DNA from: Butyrivibrio sp. INlla18
GTDB taxonomy: Bacteria; Bacillota; Clostridia; Lachnospirales; Lachnospiraceae
NCBI RefSeq assembly: GCF_900103635.1
Contig: NZ_FMXK01000007.1
Location: 1-64,000, forward strand
Direction: 5' to 3'
DNA: 64,000 nucleotides
The notes below the pieces were generated by a model, which saw only the letters and a program-made list of their open reading frames with translations, ran no database searches and was not told where the DNA came from. The position numbers and the translations under genes are program-made. Below are positions 51,597-61,064 of the stretch, piece by piece; position 1 is the stretch's first letter, and every line of letters begins with the position of its first letter.

Positions 51597-52232
51597 TTAT
51601 AAATTTTTCCCATATTTGCAGATGTCCTTAAGGCAGCACCTTTCACAGTCAGGCCTACGGGCAACGCACACTGCTCTTCCATGAGTCACAAATCTGTGAC
51701 ACAGTGCATTCCCTTCTTCTGGAGGAATTATCTTCCAAAGTTCTTTTTCCACCTTGGCTGGATCCTTGATATTATCAACAAGTCCAATTAGATTGCTAAG
51801 CCTGATGCAGTGAGTATCCGTAACGATAGCAGGCTTACCATACACATCTCCCAGAACAAGATTGGCACTCTTTCTGCCAACGCCAGGAAGAGCCAGCAGT
51901 TCCTTCATATTATCAGGCACATTTCCGTTATATTTCTCATGAATTATCTTCATGCAAGCTGATATATCCCTTGCCTTCGAATTTCCAAGACCGCAGGGGC
52001 GAACAATTCTCTCAATATCAGCCACGTCTGCCTTGGCAAGAGCTTCAACAGTAGGAAATTCCTTATATAAAAGAGGTGTTATCATATCAACTCTTGCATC
52101 GGTGCACTGAGCAGCCAGACGAACACTAACAAGAAGCTGCCAAGCCTTGTCATAAGCAAGTGTGCACACCGCGTTTGGGTATTCTTTTTTTAATCTCTCT
52201 ATTACTTCAAGAGCCAGTTTTTTCTTTGTCAT
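51597..52232 (-). CDS. nth: Endonuclease III
   Basis: 211 residues. A bifunctional DNA glycosylase/AP lyase that removes oxidised pyrimidines. The helix-hairpin-helix LLALPGVGRKSANLVLG carries the catalytic Lys, VTDTHCIRL the catalytic Asp, and the C-terminal Cys pattern C-x6-C-x2-C-x5-C (CVARRPDCERCCLKDIC) holds the 4Fe4S cluster. It is separated by 17 bp from the upstream limit of the FliM-motif reading and may share its transcript. Confidence 0.97.
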   Translation of the reverse strand: MTKKKLALEVIERLKKEYPNAVCTLAYDKAWQLLVSVRLAAQCTDARVDMITPLLYKEFPTVEALAKADVADIERIVRPCGLGNSKARDISACMKIIHEKYNGNVPDNMKELLALPGVGRKSANLVLGDVYGKPAIVTDTHCIRLSNLIGLVDNIKDPAKVEKELWKIIPPEEGNALCHRFVTHGRAVCVARRPDCERCCLKDICKYGKNL

Positions 52233-52296
52233 AGGTCTATTCCTTATTTTGCAAAATAAAGCAAACTTTCTTATGTTAAATTAGCATTTCGATTCT

Positions 52297-52324
52297 TTTA
52301 TTACTTTCTTCTTTATGCTATCAT
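52297..52324 (+). promoter_or_regulatory. Possible promoter of the TIR-WD40 gene
   Basis: TTTATT and TATCAT are 16 bp apart, about 65 bp before the start codon. The -35 match is weak. Confidence 0.5.
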
Positions 52325-52344
52325 ATTCCGAGCTAACGCTTTAA

Positions 52345-52374
52345 GGAATTTTATATTAAATATAATGAAATTCC
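52345..52374 (+). promoter_or_regulatory. Leader hairpin just before the ribosome site of the TIR gene
   Basis: GGAATTT pairs with AAATTCC, extended inside by TATATT/AATATA. The strong site GGGGAGGAG begins three bases after it. It may stabilise the mRNA or tune translation. Confidence 0.55.
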
Positions 52375-52389
52375 TAGGGGAGGAGTAAC

Positions 52390-55300
52390 ATGATCAACTA
52401 TTATAACGCGTTTATTTCTTACAAGCACGCTGATCTCGACAACAAAGTCGCTGAAGAGATCGTGCGAGGTCTTGAACATTATCACATCCCAAAAAAGATC
52501 CAGAAATCTACAGGAGTAAAAAAGATTGACAGGATCTTCAGAGATAAGGACGAGCTTCCTATTACTAATGACCTTAACGACACCATTTCAGAAGCTTTAA
52601 AAAACTCTGATTATCTTATAGTCATCTGTTCAACCAACACCTGCAGATCAACCTGGGTAGAAAAAGAGATTGAGACATTCCTCTTAAATCACACAATGAA
52701 CCAGGTTCTTACTGTACTTGCAGATGGTGAACCTTACGACGTTATTCCTAAGATTCTTTTAACTGGTAAAAGAAATGTCGTAGACGAAAATGGTGAGACT
52801 AAGACTATCGAAGTTCCACTTGAGCCACTTTCCTGCGATTTCAGACTTCCACTAAAAAAAGCAAGAGCAGAGGAACTTCCTCGTCTGGCTGCTGCCCTGA
52901 TCGGCTGCTCATATGATGAACTCATGAACAGACATCGTCAGTACAAGATGCGCAGGATGACAGCCATCTTTGCAGGCGCAATGGCACTTACGATCGGTTT
53001 TTCGGGATATATGCTCTATAGCAGAACCCTGATCCACCAGAACTACATCGAGTCACTTAGAAGCCAGTCAAGATTCCTTGCAAGCCAGTCCATGACTGTA
53101 TTCAGTGACTCCAACAGAATCGACGCTATACATCTTGCACTTGCCGCTCTTCCAACAGAAGAAAACAGTGAAATGCCTGTAACTCCTGAAGCTGTTAAGG
53201 CAATAACCAAGGCATCCTATGCCTACGTTTCACTTTCAGGATCAAGCATCAGTGCCAACTGGAACTACACAATGCCTAACATCGTAAGATCCTTTAAGAT
53301 CTCACGTGATGGAACTAAGTTGGCAGCGATAGATGATGCCTGTTGCATTACAGTCTGGGATACAGCATCTCACAAGCAGATACTTTCACTGAACTTTGAC
53401 GATTATGATGTTACCTATGAGTTTTTTAACTCTGATAAGATCTCAATATATTCAGACAAGGCATTCTATTTCTATGACCTTAATTCAGGAGAACTTCTGT
53501 GGAAAAAAGACCTCCAGGAATCCTACGGTCCTTCCGTATTTAAATATACTGACAACTCACTCCTCATTGCTTTCAAAAGCGGTGAATTAGTGGAGTGTTC
53601 TATAGATGACGGCTCAGAAATAAGCACTTCAACATTTCTTGAGAACAGAGATGTATTGGAATATGCTTCATCATTGACTCTTTCTGATGACAAGACCAAA
53701 CTGGCCTTTTCCATGAGTGCCCCAAAAGAAGAGAAATCAGATGAAGTCTTTAAAAACAATAATTACTATCTCTGTGTATATGATATGGAGACTAAAGAGC
53801 TAAAATCTGAACTCATAGGAGATTGTAGTCTGACAAGTATCACCTTCGATGGTAATAACAATATTTTCTTTGCCTGCCATACAGGTAGCTTTGGTGATGG
53901 AAGCACAAGATACAATAATTACACCTTTACTACCGATGACTTTTCTGAGATATATTGCTACTCCTCTGAGGACCTTACTCAAAAATGGACTCAGGAATTT
54001 GTCTGTGATGATGTAGAATATGACAGCTCTTTCCTCCCACTTGCGAATGGCACAGTTCTCTATCACGCTGGTAACGCCGGAAGCATCTATGACTGTGAAA
54101 CCGGAGAAGTGATTGAAAATCACCATCTTACAGACTCTATCATTGATGCAAGTGATAACGACGGAGATGGCGTACCTCTTTATGTTGTCCGCTCAGGTGC
54201 TACTGTAATGCCAACCACTTTGGGATCAGGTTCAAAGGGTGTAGCCTCAATAGACAGATTTACCGACAAGCTTGATGAAGTCCATGTAAATGGTGCTTAC
54301 TACACTCATCAGACTTATAGCCACGATATTATCAGCTATGGTGTAAACGTCTGTGACGAGGACTGGACTAAATTTACTAATTGTGAGGCTACTGATTCAC
54401 CTAGCTCTTCTCATTATTTAGATGATGATGTGCTGGCCCTTCTCTATGACAACGGCGATGGAACAGATCTTGCCATATTGGATCCAAACGATAAGACCTA
54501 CAAAACCACCATTACACTTAGCGACACCGTAGCCCCATACAGATTCAAGATATTAGGCACTTATAACAAGGTTCTTTATGTTGTATATTATGAGTACATT
54601 TCAGGAAACACTGCAGATTATCTTAAGTTAGTAAGTTATAACCTTGCGACCAAGGAAACAGAAGAAAAAGAGCTTACAGATAATTACACTCCAATGGATA
54701 TCTGCTGTGGTCTTGTAGACAATAAGATAGCGTACTTTTCGACAGAAGATTACCAGTCATGTGGAATTAACTTACTTGACCTTGATACAGGAAAAGAGGA
54801 AGTGATTCCGATCGAGGGACTAGAACTAACTTACTGCAAATCGCTTCAGTTCTTTGATAACTCGCACCTTGCTTATTTCATTGGCGATACTAACGACAAG
54901 AACTACATAATCGATCTTGAAAATAAAAAAAGCTTTGAAATAACTCTTCCTGAGGACTGGAGCGGAACTACAAGCATAGCTGTAACCAGCAAAGGGGACA
55001 AGATAGCATTTTCTAATGATGAAGTAATCATTGTTAAAAGTATCGAAGGCGAACTCCTTGGAGAAATAGACTGTGAACATGTACCACCACTTGGAATGGC
55101 ATTCTATGATGACCCAAACCAGGGCGAAACACTCCTTGTGGCGTACTCAAACGGATCCCTTTCAAGATATATGTCAAATGACTGTACCTATATAGCAACC
55201 AGTGATCTCTCAACCTACGCAAATAACTCATCTGAAGCAACTTTCAAGTTTGATCAGGAAAATGATTGCCTCTATGTAACAATGGATAAGCTCGTAGATA

Positions 55301-55524
55301 TCATAGATCTAAATTCCTGGTATGAGACAACGGTTATAGAGGCTTGTCTTGGACACCACATTCCTACAGATACCTTTATCACTTCGTCTTATTCTGATTC
55401 AAAGGAAAGATATATAGGATACTTCAAGCACTATACAACTGAGGACCTTATAAATAAGGCCCAGAATATTATTCAAGATACAGAAATGCCTGCAAACAAG
55501 AAAGCTATGTATGGTATAGGGTAA
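52390..55524 (+). CDS. TIR-transmembrane-beta-propeller protein
   Basis: 1044 residues. A TIR domain (about 1-150) opens with NAFISYKHADLD; LKNSDYLIVICSTN and STWVEKEIETF follow, with W89 and E93 spaced like the Trp and catalytic Glu of SARM1-type NADases. A region with ELPRLAAALIGCSYDELMNRH leads to one membrane helix (about 191-210), a helical stretch, then about 750 residues of WD40-like blades (FKISRDGTKLAAIDDACCITVWD at about 305). The propeller lies beyond the helix, so TIR and propeller should be on opposite sides of the membrane. It stands alone with its own promoter and terminator. Sensor-effector or defence role is plausible but not shown. Confidence 0.88.
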   Translation: MINYYNAFISYKHADLDNKVAEEIVRGLEHYHIPKKIQKSTGVKKIDRIFRDKDELPITNDLNDTISEALKNSDYLIVICSTNTCRSTWVEKEIETFLLNHTMNQVLTVLADGEPYDVIPKILLTGKRNVVDENGETKTIEVPLEPLSCDFRLPLKKARAEELPRLAAALIGCSYDELMNRHRQYKMRRMTAIFAGAMALTIGFSGYMLYSRTLIHQNYIESLRSQSRFLASQSMTVFSDSNRIDAIHLALAALPTEENSEMPVTPEAVKAITKASYAYVSLSGSSISANWNYTMPNIVRSFKISRDGTKLAAIDDACCITVWDTASHKQILSLNFDDYDVTYEFFNSDKISIYSDKAFYFYDLNSGELLWKKDLQESYGPSVFKYTDNSLLIAFKSGELVECSIDDGSEISTSTFLENRDVLEYASSLTLSDDKTKLAFSMSAPKEEKSDEVFKNNNYYLCVYDMETKELKSELIGDCSLTSITFDGNNNIFFACHTGSFGDGSTRYNNYTFTTDDFSEIYCYSSEDLTQKWTQEFVCDDVEYDSSFLPLANGTVLYHAGNAGSIYDCETGEVIENHHLTDSIIDASDNDGDGVPLYVVRSGATVMPTTLGSGSKGVASIDRFTDKLDEVHVNGAYYTHQTYSHDIISYGVNVCDEDWTKFTNCEATDSPSSSHYLDDDVLALLYDNGDGTDLAILDPNDKTYKTTITLSDTVAPYRFKILGTYNKVLYVVYYEYISGNTADYLKLVSYNLATKETEEKELTDNYTPMDICCGLVDNKIAYFSTEDYQSCGINLLDLDTGKEEVIPIEGLELTYCKSLQFFDNSHLAYFIGDTNDKNYIIDLENKKSFEITLPEDWSGTTSIAVTSKGDKIAFSNDEVIIVKSIEGELLGEIDCEHVPPLGMAFYDDPNQGETLLVAYSNGSLSRYMSNDCTYIATSDLSTYANNSSEATFKFDQENDCLYVTMDKLVDIIDLNSWYETTVIEACLGHHIPTDTFITSSYSDSKERYIGYFKHYTTEDLINKAQNIIQDTEMPANKKAMYGIG

Positions 55525-55537
55525 AAGTTAACCCAAA

Positions 55538-55559
55538 AGGGACGGCAAAAGCCGTCCCT
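55538..55559. terminator. Bidirectional terminator between the TIR and DHH genes
   Basis: AGGGACGGC and GCCGTCCCT pair perfectly around AAAA. TATTATTTTTT follows on the plus strand and TTTTGGG on the minus strand; both flanking genes converge on it. Confidence 0.92.
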
Positions 55560-55562
55560 ATA

Positions 55563-57074
55563 TTATTTTTTACGAGTATAAAGCTGATCAAAAAGTCTTT
55601 CTTTGATGATATATATGTCATGAAGGTCGTCTTCGCGACATGCAATATAATCTCCGGGATTTCCCAGATAATATCTTTCCTCATCCCACATGGTAAAGAT
55701 CTTCACAGTCTTTTTTATCCGCGAAGCAAATATCACAGAATGATCATCCCTTGGGATTATGGTCCTGGCATAAGCCAAAATCTGTTTCTTTTCACCGGAA
55801 GCACAATCCTTAATAGTCGGATTGTACTCAAGATTCACATCATACTCCTCATTGGCCAAAGAATAGCTTCTCTTAAGCTTCCTGGCATCAATAGGGTATA
55901 TCTCGCCTTCTATTCCTATCATCACATAAAGCTGATCATTAACTGTGATGTCTATGTCACCCTCAAGGGTTCTGATAGAAACCCTGGTGTTCTCCGGGAA
56001 AATATCCGTAAGCTTGGCACAGCCTCTTTTACAAGGAATCTTAACATATCTGTCCATAGAGGATGTATCAAGCAAAGTATTCCTTGCGATGATCACATCA
56101 TAGCTATCAAAGTACTCTTCCATCCTGTGCTTTATGTACCATTCAGCGCCATCTTGAAAAGAGCCTTGGATCTGTGTTTGTTTGCCTGCCACCAGCTCAG
56201 GCCTCATGGTACCACCTGCTTTGTAGATATGTCCTCCGCCACCGCCAACACCTTCAGCAAGAAAGAATGCAAGCTCGTTTGCATGCACTTCTTTTGCGCA
56301 GCTTCTGACTGAAAACTTAATTTCATCCTTTCCTACATAGTAGGCAAGGCACACGTCAACTCCTTCTGTTTCAAGGGAAAAATCGCTCATAACCCCTAAA
56401 ATATTCGGGTCACAGGGCTCAGATTCTATGATAAGATACTTCTTTTCAGCAAAAAACTCATATCCGAGTATGGCCTTTCCAGTGATCTTGAGCTCATCCA
56501 AAGACATATTGGAATTTCGCATCTTCACAATGAGACTTTTGTTTACCACAAGTTCATCCATCATATCCCTGTCAAAAGGATGGGAAACCTCAGAAAACTT
56601 ATTGGTATCACAGAATAATCCGTAATAAAGAGCTGTGGAAAGCTTCATATCGATCTCATAGCCCTCATCCATAAGCATGTCCCACACTATGGTCGAAGCA
56701 CTTCCTACACTGCTTCTGACTTCTGAAAGCTCTGGAAGCTCCACAGTCTTTTGGTGATGATCAATTACAGCTACGTTCTTGGCCTTAGACTTAGCCACAT
56801 TTCGCTGACCATACTGACAGTCCACAGTTATCAAAAGCTCTGGCTCTTCATCAAAGTCAGGAGCGTATTCTACCGGAATATCCAGCTCTTTTACCATAAT
56901 AAGGAGATTGCTCTTCTGAATCTTGTTGGAGCCTCTGTAAATAAATCTAACCTGCTTATTAAGGCGCTTAAAATACCAGTAAAGGCCATATCCCGATGCA
57001 AGGGCATCTGCATCCGGGTTATCATGGCACTGGATCACAATATCATCAAACTTAAGTAAATCTTTTAACTTCAT
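55563..57074 (-). CDS. DHH/DHHA1 phosphoesterase with C-terminal extension
   Basis: 503 residues from ATG 57074. The DHH part has HDNPDADALASG, TVDCQYG and VIDHHQK; a DHHA1-like region ends in GGGGGHIYKAGG. That matches nanoRNase/pAp phosphatase or c-di-AMP-type phosphodiesterases (NrnA/GdpP class). The last 170 residues are extra (YVKIPCKRGCAKLTDIF, GEIYPIDARKLKRSY) and not recognised. It is cytoplasmic, with no membrane segment. Substrate is probably a short RNA or dinucleotide. Confidence 0.88.
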   Translation of the reverse strand: MKLKDLLKFDDIVIQCHDNPDADALASGYGLYWYFKRLNKQVRFIYRGSNKIQKSNLLIMVKELDIPVEYAPDFDEEPELLITVDCQYGQRNVAKSKAKNVAVIDHHQKTVELPELSEVRSSVGSASTIVWDMLMDEGYEIDMKLSTALYYGLFCDTNKFSEVSHPFDRDMMDELVVNKSLIVKMRNSNMSLDELKITGKAILGYEFFAEKKYLIIESEPCDPNILGVMSDFSLETEGVDVCLAYYVGKDEIKFSVRSCAKEVHANELAFFLAEGVGGGGGHIYKAGGTMRPELVAGKQTQIQGSFQDGAEWYIKHRMEEYFDSYDVIIARNTLLDTSSMDRYVKIPCKRGCAKLTDIFPENTRVSIRTLEGDIDITVNDQLYVMIGIEGEIYPIDARKLKRSYSLANEEYDVNLEYNPTIKDCASGEKKQILAYARTIIPRDDHSVIFASRIKKTVKIFTMWDEERYYLGNPGDYIACREDDLHDIYIIKERLFDQLYTRKK

Positions 57075-57095
57075 AAAACATCTCACTAAAACAAA

Positions 57096-57836
57096 TTATC
57101 TTAAAACAAGTTCGCCGGTATCTGAGCTTACAACTAGCTCAAGATCTGCTTTCCTTGTCTTTTGAAGGCACAGCCTTACATTGGCCATATCGCTAAAATC
57201 AACGAACTTTTCGGCCTTCTGCCTAGTGTTGCCACTAGCCTCTTTCCTATCTATAAGTCTTTTCCTCAGAAGCTCTTCCTTGGCAGAAATTGAAATGGTA
57301 TAGTCAGCAAGCTCTGATAGATCCCTAAATCCATCAATATCAGCTAAAAGGTAATTTCCTTCCAAAAGTACAATATCGCCATCAACTGTTATGGCATCCT
57401 CAACTGGGTTATGAAGGAGCCTGTCATATATAGGCCATTTGCAGCTCTTTTCCCTGCAAACCTCCTGGATCTTGCACCTAAGAGCCTCACTGTCGAAGGT
57501 TACAGGCGCTCCCTTGATATCAACCATAGGAAGCTCTCTACCGTCCACCATGGTCTTATGGGTCAAAAGATATTCCTGCCTCCTGTGGAAGCCATCCATA
57601 CCGATTGCCTGCAACTTTTTGCCTGGAATAACCTCTTTTGACAGCTTTTCTAAAAAGCTCACAAGAGTGCTCTTGCCGGCTCCTGGCGGGGCTGCAAGCA
57701 TTACAAGGATCCTTTTCTTCTTTTCATCATGCATTTGGGACAGTTTTAGTAAAAGAGGCTTGAATATGCCATCTATCGACTCCTGACTGTACACTGCTTC
57801 TATATCTATGCCGTTGATATTTGCCTTATATTCCAT
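57096..57836 (-). CDS. P-loop nucleoside/sugar kinase family protein (YggC/uridine-kinase-like)
   Basis: 246 residues. Walker A APPGAGKSTL (about 49-58), then GMDGFHRR, KGAPVTFD, WPIYDRLLHNPVEDAI, VLLEGNYLL and RKRLIDRK, the pattern of the phosphoribulokinase/uridine/pantothenate kinase superfamily and close to E. coli YggC. The phosphate acceptor is unknown, likely a sugar or nucleoside. It lies 21 bp upstream of the DHH gene and is likely cotranscribed with it. Confidence 0.88.
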   Translation of the reverse strand: MEYKANINGIDIEAVYSQESIDGIFKPLLLKLSQMHDEKKKRILVMLAAPPGAGKSTLVSFLEKLSKEVIPGKKLQAIGMDGFHRRQEYLLTHKTMVDGRELPMVDIKGAPVTFDSEALRCKIQEVCREKSCKWPIYDRLLHNPVEDAITVDGDIVLLEGNYLLADIDGFRDLSELADYTISISAKEELLRKRLIDRKEASGNTRQKAEKFVDFSDMANVRLCLQKTRKADLELVVSSDTGELVLR

Positions 57837-57906
57837 AAAACAAAACTCACCTTCATGTCTAAATTTAGTTCCTACAATTTTAAATGATTTTTCCTGTTAA
57901 TGCAAA

Positions 57907-57947
57907 AATCCTTGTACCATCCGGAATAGTCCGCAGATACAAGGATT
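57907..57947 (-). terminator. Terminator after the GtrA-like gene
   Basis: AATCCTTGTA and TACAAGGATT flank a 21 base loop with inner CCGGA/TCCGC pairing potential. The minus strand ends in ATTTTTGC. It is 32 bp past the stop codon at 57979. Confidence 0.8.
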
Positions 57948-57978
57948 CTTTATTTGTTTTTATGTGCCGAGTCTGTTT

Positions 57979-58536
57979 TTAAGCCTCTTTTTTTGCTTCG
58001 CCTTCTGGGAAGATGATCTTGTTAACAAAGAAGAAGATCACCATACTTACGCCGCCGTTAAGGACTGTTGTGCCAATGTTATAAACAAAGTCAGGTACAA
58101 ACTGGCCTGCGACAGCTACCCATACGCAGTTGATAGAGTTAACGATACATGTGATCACACAGAATGCAAGGAAGTACCACATTGCCTGATACCAAACCTT
58201 ACCCTTACTGCGGAACACGAAGTTACGCTGGATAGGGAAGTTTACAACCTCGCCAATGACCATAGCTACCATGTAAGCAGCAAAGTAAGCAAGTCCGCCC
58301 TGTGCTGTATCATAACCAAGAATGTTCCACTTAAAATCAACACCAAATAAATTAACAGGAATGCCTGGCCATCCAAAGGCTCTATCTCCAAGTCCTCTAA
58401 ATGCATAAGGCAGGAACTGCAGGATAAGATATTTGAACACTGTGATCACGTTAGATACGATCACGAAAAGTCCGCCTTCTCTGATCCACTGAGCTGCCTT
58501 TGGGTGTTTTTCTACAAAATCATTCCACCACTTCAT
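57979..58536 (-). CDS. GtrA-family membrane protein
   Basis: 185 residues from ATG 58536, behind GGAGGATTTATT. Four hydrophobic helices and the conserved NFPIQRNFVFRSKGK loop fit GtrA, a family thought to flip lipid-linked sugars. It lies 29 bp after a GH3 gene, so the three genes to 63995 form one unit linked to sugar handling. Confidence 0.88.
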   Translation of the reverse strand: MKWWNDFVEKHPKAAQWIREGGLFVIVSNVITVFKYLILQFLPYAFRGLGDRAFGWPGIPVNLFGVDFKWNILGYDTAQGGLAYFAAYMVAMVIGEVVNFPIQRNFVFRSKGKVWYQAMWYFLAFCVITCIVNSINCVWVAVAGQFVPDFVYNIGTTVLNGGVSMVIFFFVNKIIFPEGEAKKEA

Positions 58537-58565
58537 AATAATAAATCCTCCAATCAAACAAAAGC

Positions 58566-60992
58566 TTATTTAGCTTCTTTTATTTTCGCCTCATAGGCTT
58601 TGTTTTTCTTACTGTTTCTAAAGTAGCCACCTATGATCTTGCCAAGTCCGCCAAAGAAATGACCATTCACAAGCTCTACAATTCCGTCGACCATTTCCAT
58701 ACTTACAGCGCCAGCTGTCATCTTGGCCATTGCTCTAAATGGCATATTGTAGATGAACAGGATATTAAGATCTGGCTTGCCGCTCTCATCAGCCTTTTTC
58801 TTCATTGCTGTAAGACGATTGTATGCAAATCTTGCAAGTCCGCTCTTTGCATAGTACATCTGGCAGATAGCATCGTTTGGTCCAAGCTTGCCGCTCCACT
58901 TACCGTCAGGAATACTTCTTCCAAGGAGCTTTGTATACTCAGAAGCCTCTACTGACTCAATCTTGCCTGTATAGTATGAAGGAAGCTCTGCCTTGTCATA
59001 AGGCATAGTATCTGTTGTTTCAGCCTTCATGATATTAGCTTCAAGCTTGATGTCAGCGCTACTTGCACCGATCATGATCTGATAATTTCCATCTTCTACT
59101 TCCCACTTATTTGTCTTTACATTCCAGTAGCGGAAAGTCTTGTCATCAAATGCAATTGAAACTTCCTTGCTCTCGCCGACTTTTAAATATACCTTAGCAA
59201 AGCCCTTAAGCTCTTTTTCTGGTCTGAATACCTTAGCACCTGGAAGTCCAACATAGAGCTGAGCTACCTCTGCTCCGTCGAAGCTACCTGTATTTTTGAT
59301 GGTAAAAGATACCTTGTCATCAGTTACCTTGATATCGCTGTACTCAAAACTTGTGTAAGAAAGTCCAAAACCAAATGGATAAAGAACTGGAACCTTGGCT
59401 GTGTCATAGTATCTATAACCAACATAAAGGCTCTCTCTGTACTCTGAAGTTCTCTCCTGGCTAGGATAATAGCGGTATGCAGGTGTATCCTCTAATCTTC
59501 TAGGAATAGTCTCAGATATCTTACCGGAAGGATTAACCTTGCCCATAAGGATATCGAGAACGGCTCCAGCACCTGCCTGTCCGTTGAGGTAGCAGTGAAG
59601 CATTGCCTTAAGGTAGTGATGCCATGGCATCTCAATAGCTGAACCAGCACTGATAACACCTACAAGGTTAGGGTTAACCTGTCCAAGCTCCTGAAGGAGA
59701 TTGATCTGGTTCTGAGGAATTCTCATGTGAGTTCTGTCCATTCCCTCTGACTCGCTGTCCTCATTAAGTCCAAAGAAGTAAAGAACTACATCAGCCTTAG
59801 CTGCTATATCAAGAGCTTCTTTTCTGGTGACTGCATCCTCTTCACCGTTTCTTGAGTAGCCCCTACTCATACCAACAACCTGAAGGTCATAAGAACCGAT
59901 CATCTCAGATATTGTCTCGATCTTAGTAGGATTAACAAGTGAAGATCCAGCGCCCTGGTATCTTGGAACAAATGCAAAGTCACCAATAACAGCAACCTTA
60001 GTTCCTGCCTTAAGAGGAAGTGTATTTCCTTCATTTTTCAAAAGAACTGCACTCTCTGATGCTGCTCTTCTGGCAATCTGATGATGGGCATTCTTGTCGA
60101 ACTCATCACTCTTGCCCTGAGCATTTACATAAAGAGTCATAACTGCATCTAAAAGCTCATCAACTCTGGCATCAAGATCTTCCATCTTGATCTTGCCGCT
60201 CTCTACTGCTGCAATGAGCTCTCTTGCTGAATCAAGACCAGGATTTGGCATCTCGAGGTTAGAACCAGCCACAACTCCAAGAGCATGATCATTTGAAGCT
60301 CCCCAGTCTGTAATTACGATTCCATCAAAGCCCCATTCATCTCTCAAAATATCATTCAAAAGATGCTTGTTCTCGTTGGCATAAACACCATTAACCTCAT
60401 TGTAGGCAGACATGATAGTCTTAGCCTTTCCCTCTTTTACAGCAATCTCAAAACCTGTAAGATATATCTCTCTTAAAGTTCTCTCATCTATCACTGCGTT
60501 CATGGCCATTCTGCGAAGCTCCTGAGAGTTTACCGCAAAGTGCTTTGGACATGCATAAACGCCCTGTGACTGAATTCCTCTAACGTAGGAAGCAGCCATC
60601 TTACCTGCAAGATAAGGGTCCTCTGAAAAATACTCAAAGTTTCTGCCACAAAGTGGACTTCTTTTGATGTTAAGGCCAGGTCCCAATAAAACGTTAACCC
60701 CTTCTGCCATAGCCTCTTCACCAAGAGTTTCGCCGAGAGTCTCTCCAAGTTCTTCATCCCAGCTGTTTGCTATAGTTGCTGCTGTAGGGAAACATGTTGC
60801 AGGCAATGATGCGTTAAGTCCAAGGTGATCCCCAGCACCTGCCTGTTTCCTGATACCGTGAGGTCCGTCAGAACAGAAAATAGAAGGAATTCCAAGCCTC
60901 TCAAAATCTCTGGTCTGCCATTCCCCCTTGCCGCTTAAAAAAGCTGCCTTCTCTTCGATTGTCATCTTCTCAATGATATCCTGATGTTTCAT
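58566..60992 (-). CDS. GH3 family glycoside hydrolase (beta-glucosidase type)
   Basis: 808 residues. Standard order: (beta/alpha)8 domain (about 1-290) with FCSDGPHGIRKQ, KHFAVNSQE and nucleophile Asp in GIVITDWGAS; the alpha/beta sandwich (VAVIGDFAFVPRYQGAGSS, NPTKI); and a fibronectin-like domain (YPFGFGLSYTSFEYS, about 550-690). An extra tail of about 115 residues (LLGRSIPDGKWSG...) follows. No signal peptide, so it probably hydrolyses imported oligosaccharides in the cytoplasm. Exact sugar is unknown. Confidence 0.95.
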   Translation of the reverse strand: MKHQDIIEKMTIEEKAAFLSGKGEWQTRDFERLGIPSIFCSDGPHGIRKQAGAGDHLGLNASLPATCFPTAATIANSWDEELGETLGETLGEEAMAEGVNVLLGPGLNIKRSPLCGRNFEYFSEDPYLAGKMAASYVRGIQSQGVYACPKHFAVNSQELRRMAMNAVIDERTLREIYLTGFEIAVKEGKAKTIMSAYNEVNGVYANENKHLLNDILRDEWGFDGIVITDWGASNDHALGVVAGSNLEMPNPGLDSARELIAAVESGKIKMEDLDARVDELLDAVMTLYVNAQGKSDEFDKNAHHQIARRAASESAVLLKNEGNTLPLKAGTKVAVIGDFAFVPRYQGAGSSLVNPTKIETISEMIGSYDLQVVGMSRGYSRNGEEDAVTRKEALDIAAKADVVLYFFGLNEDSESEGMDRTHMRIPQNQINLLQELGQVNPNLVGVISAGSAIEMPWHHYLKAMLHCYLNGQAGAGAVLDILMGKVNPSGKISETIPRRLEDTPAYRYYPSQERTSEYRESLYVGYRYYDTAKVPVLYPFGFGLSYTSFEYSDIKVTDDKVSFTIKNTGSFDGAEVAQLYVGLPGAKVFRPEKELKGFAKVYLKVGESKEVSIAFDDKTFRYWNVKTNKWEVEDGNYQIMIGASSADIKLEANIMKAETTDTMPYDKAELPSYYTGKIESVEASEYTKLLGRSIPDGKWSGKLGPNDAICQMYYAKSGLARFAYNRLTAMKKKADESGKPDLNILFIYNMPFRAMAKMTAGAVSMEMVDGIVELVNGHFFGGLGKIIGGYFRNSKKNKAYEAKIKEAK

Positions 60993-61022
60993 TCTTTTCC
61001 CCTTTACTAAATAAGTAAGTCT

Positions 61023-61048
61023 GGTGCCCGCTTATTAAAGCAGGCACC
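61023..61048 (-). other. Intergenic hairpin between the two GH3 genes
   Basis: GGTGCC-c-GCTT pairs with AAGC-a-GGCACC. No T-run follows on the minus strand, so it is more likely an mRNA processing or stability element than a terminator. Confidence 0.6.
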
Positions 61049-61064
61049 GACTCACATTAAAGTT

